Below are positions 31,440 through 32,615 of a stretch of DNA of 32,615 bases, one piece after another. Within the stretch, counting starts at the first letter, position 1; each line of letters starts with the position of its first letter. Both the position numbers and the translations under genes were made by a program. Under the pieces are notes generated by a model. It saw only the letters and a list, made by a program, of their open reading frames with translations, ran no database searches and was not told the origin of the DNA. Origin of the DNA: DATLYF01 sp035575095 (GTDB lineage Bacteria > Pseudomonadota > Gammaproteobacteria > Competibacterales > Competibacteraceae); the NCBI GenBank assembly GCA_035575095.1, contig DATLYF010000128.1, forward strand, positions 1 to 32,615. The letters run 5' to 3'.

Positions 31440-32615
31440 ATGGCACATTTGCGTCTGTCGCTGCGGCTGACCCTGGGCATCTTCCTGGTTCAGGCTCTGG
31501 TACTGGTCATCCTGCTATGGAACGGCGCACGGCAGCTCGGCACCGGCCAGGAGCGGCTGCTGGAACAGCACGCGTTGGAACAGAGCCAGTTGCTGGCCCA
31601 GACTTTGGCCCCGGCGGTGGCCGTCGCCGACCGCGCCAGCCTGCTCGATGCCCTCGATACCCTCAAGCGCAATCCCCATCTGCGTTACGCCGCCATCTTC
31701 AACACCAGCCACGAGCCGCTGGCGGTGCTGGGCGCGCCGCCGCCGCTGCAGCAGCCGGTGTTCGGCCCGCTGCGCCCGCAACAGCAGCGCGGTGCCGAGT
31801 TGCTGGCCCTGGAGCTGCCGATCCTGCAGGGGCACGCCCCGGTCGGCCTGCTGCAGATCGGCTACAGCGCCAGCCCGCTACGGCAGGCGGCCGGCGCCAG
31901 CCTGAGACAGAACCTGCTCATCGCCGCCCTCGGCCTGCTTGCCTCGGCGCTCCTCGTGAGCTACCTCAGCGCGCCGCTGGACCGGGGTCTGCATCGCCTG
32001 GAGCGAGCGCTCGCTGCGCTCTCCGGCAACGGCGACCTGGGACAGCGCATCCCACCCGGGCGCGATCCGCTCACCCCCGTCACCGAACGTCTCAATGCCT
32101 TGCTCGACGAGTTGGCCGCCAGCCGCGCCGAGCTGCGCGGCCAGTACGAGCAGGCGCTGAAGGAGGCGCGCCGCCTCAACGGTCTGCTGCACGGCATCAA
32201 CGCCGTGGTCTGGGAGGTCGACCCGCGCAGCGGCCAGTTCATCTACGTCAGCCCCGAGGCTCAGCAGCTCAGCGGCCATCCCCCGGCTGCCTGGCTCGCC
32301 CCGGACTTCTGCCAGCGCTACGTCCATCCTAGCGATCTGGACTGGCTGCGCGGCTTCCTCACCCATCTCGGTAACGCCGCCGACACCTTCACCCTGGATT
32401 TCCGCCTGTCCAATCACATCAACGACACTCTGTGGCTGCGCATGATCAGCACCACCGAGATCCGCGAACAGGGGCCGGTCCTGACCGGGTTGTTGCTCAA
32501 TGTCACCGACGAGAAGCGCAACGAGCAACGCATCACCTATCTCGCCGACCACGACCCGCTCACCGGCCTGATCAACCGCCGCCGCTTCCAGGAGAAACTG
32601 GAGGAGCAGATCGCC
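31440..32615 (+). CDS. Membrane-bound PAS-GGDEF protein, probable diguanylate cyclase or GGDEF-EAL protein (3' end missing)
   Basis: 392 residues are present and the frame is open at the window end. Layout: TM1 (about 10-28), a periplasmic sensor region (about 30-158) with NPHLRYAAIFNTSHEP, TM2 (about 159-178, NLLIAALGLLASALLVSYL), a HAMP-like region (about 180-235) and a PAS domain (about 248-350, VVWEVDPRSGQFIYVSPEA and YVHPSDLDWL). The first lines of a GGDEF domain come last (YLADHDPLTGLINRRRF from about 367). The catalytic GGDEF/RxxD motifs lie beyond the window, so activity is unknown and an EAL domain may follow. The protein should sense a periplasmic or membrane signal and alter cyclic di-GMP. 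Separated from yggT by 251 bases, so it is its own transcription unit. Confidence 0.88.
   Translation, partial: MAHLRLSLRLTLGIFLVQALVLVILLWNGARQLGTGQERLLEQHALEQSQLLAQTLAPAVAVADRASLLDALDTLKRNPHLRYAAIFNTSHEPLAVLGAPPPLQQPVFGPLRPQQQRGAELLALELPILQGHAPVGLLQIGYSASPLRQAAGASLRQNLLIAALGLLASALLVSYLSAPLDRGLHRLERALAALSGNGDLGQRIPPGRDPLTPVTERLNALLDELAASRAELRGQYEQALKEARRLNGLLHGINAVVWEVDPRSGQFIYVSPEAQQLSGHPPAAWLAPDFCQRYVHPSDLDWLRGFLTHLGNAADTFTLDFRLSNHINDTLWLRMISTTEIREQGPVLTGLLLNVTDEKRNEQRITYLADHDPLTGLINRRRFQEKLEEQIA

Noticed and set aside
31441..31452. TGGCACATTTGC, resembling a sigma-54 promoter
   Set aside because: The spacing between TGGCAC and TTGC is too short for the -24/-12 geometry and the site lies inside the coding start.
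1..32615. CRISPR arrays, tRNA or rRNA genes, insertion sequences, prophage or defence genes
   Set aside because: I looked for regularly spaced direct repeats, transposase or integrase motifs and typical tRNA arms and saw none; nearly all sequence is taken by housekeeping or pilus genes.

Overview
The window is gene-dense, GC-rich chromosomal DNA from a gammaproteobacterium. Two well-known gene orders support this. The first is the E. coli-like order pdxA-rsmA-apaG-apaH followed by folA, with thyA and lgt adjacent. The second is the Pseudomonas-like run pilG-pilH-pilI-pilJ-chpA-chpC / gshB-tonB-yqgE-ruvX-pyrR-pyrB-pyrC' / pilT / yggS-proC-yggT. Base composition, a third-position GC bias and the mixed synteny would suit a Chromatiales-type or related environmental lineage, but species cannot be fixed from this sequence. 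I see no rRNA, tRNA, CRISPR, transposase, integrase or phage gene.

Layout. (1) 1-5491, plus strand: 3' part of pdxA, rsmA, transaldolase, apaG, a class I methyltransferase, apaH and folA. Transaldolase and the methyltransferase are inserted into the usual pdxA-rsmA-apaG-apaH order. (2) 5492-8483: a palindromic intergenic repeat, then the minus-strand operon rlmI-like > lgt > thyA, so dihydrofolate reductase and thymidylate synthase genes converge. (3) 8553-10604: a plus-strand YyaL/DUF255 thioredoxin-like protein. (4) 20500 down to 10621, minus strand: a type IV pilus chemosensory (Pil-Chp) operon pilG, pilH, pilI, pilJ, chpA, chpC. No pilK (CheR) or chpB (CheB) gene is present. (5) 20684-27251, plus strand: one tightly packed operon gshB, tonB, yqgE, ruvX, pyrR, pyrB, pyrC' and a pyrK-like gene. 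(6) 28394-27348, minus strand: pilT retraction ATPase without pilU. (7) 28544-31188, plus strand: yggS, a small secreted protein gene, proC and yggT. (8) 31440 to the end: the 5' part of a membrane-bound PAS-GGDEF protein.

How it works together. Surface twitching runs through the window: the PilJ/ChpA/PilG/PilH signalling chain, the PilT motor, and a TonB homologue that occupies the position of a twitching-related TonB in Pseudomonas. The pyrimidine block ends with two proteins that look like non-catalytic versions of pathway enzymes. One is a dihydroorotase homologue that has lost four of its six metal ligands. The other is a short PyrK-like flavoreductase homologue without the usual flavin signature or iron-sulfur cysteines. 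Together with PyrB these may form an assembled aspartate transcarbamoylase complex.

Most of the window is conserved housekeeping sequence. The parts most worth a second look are the PyrC'/PyrK-like pair, a hairpin that covers the ribosome-binding site of yggS, an exact 66-base duplication inside chpA, and the reduced Chp operon. I found no convincing wholly new system.
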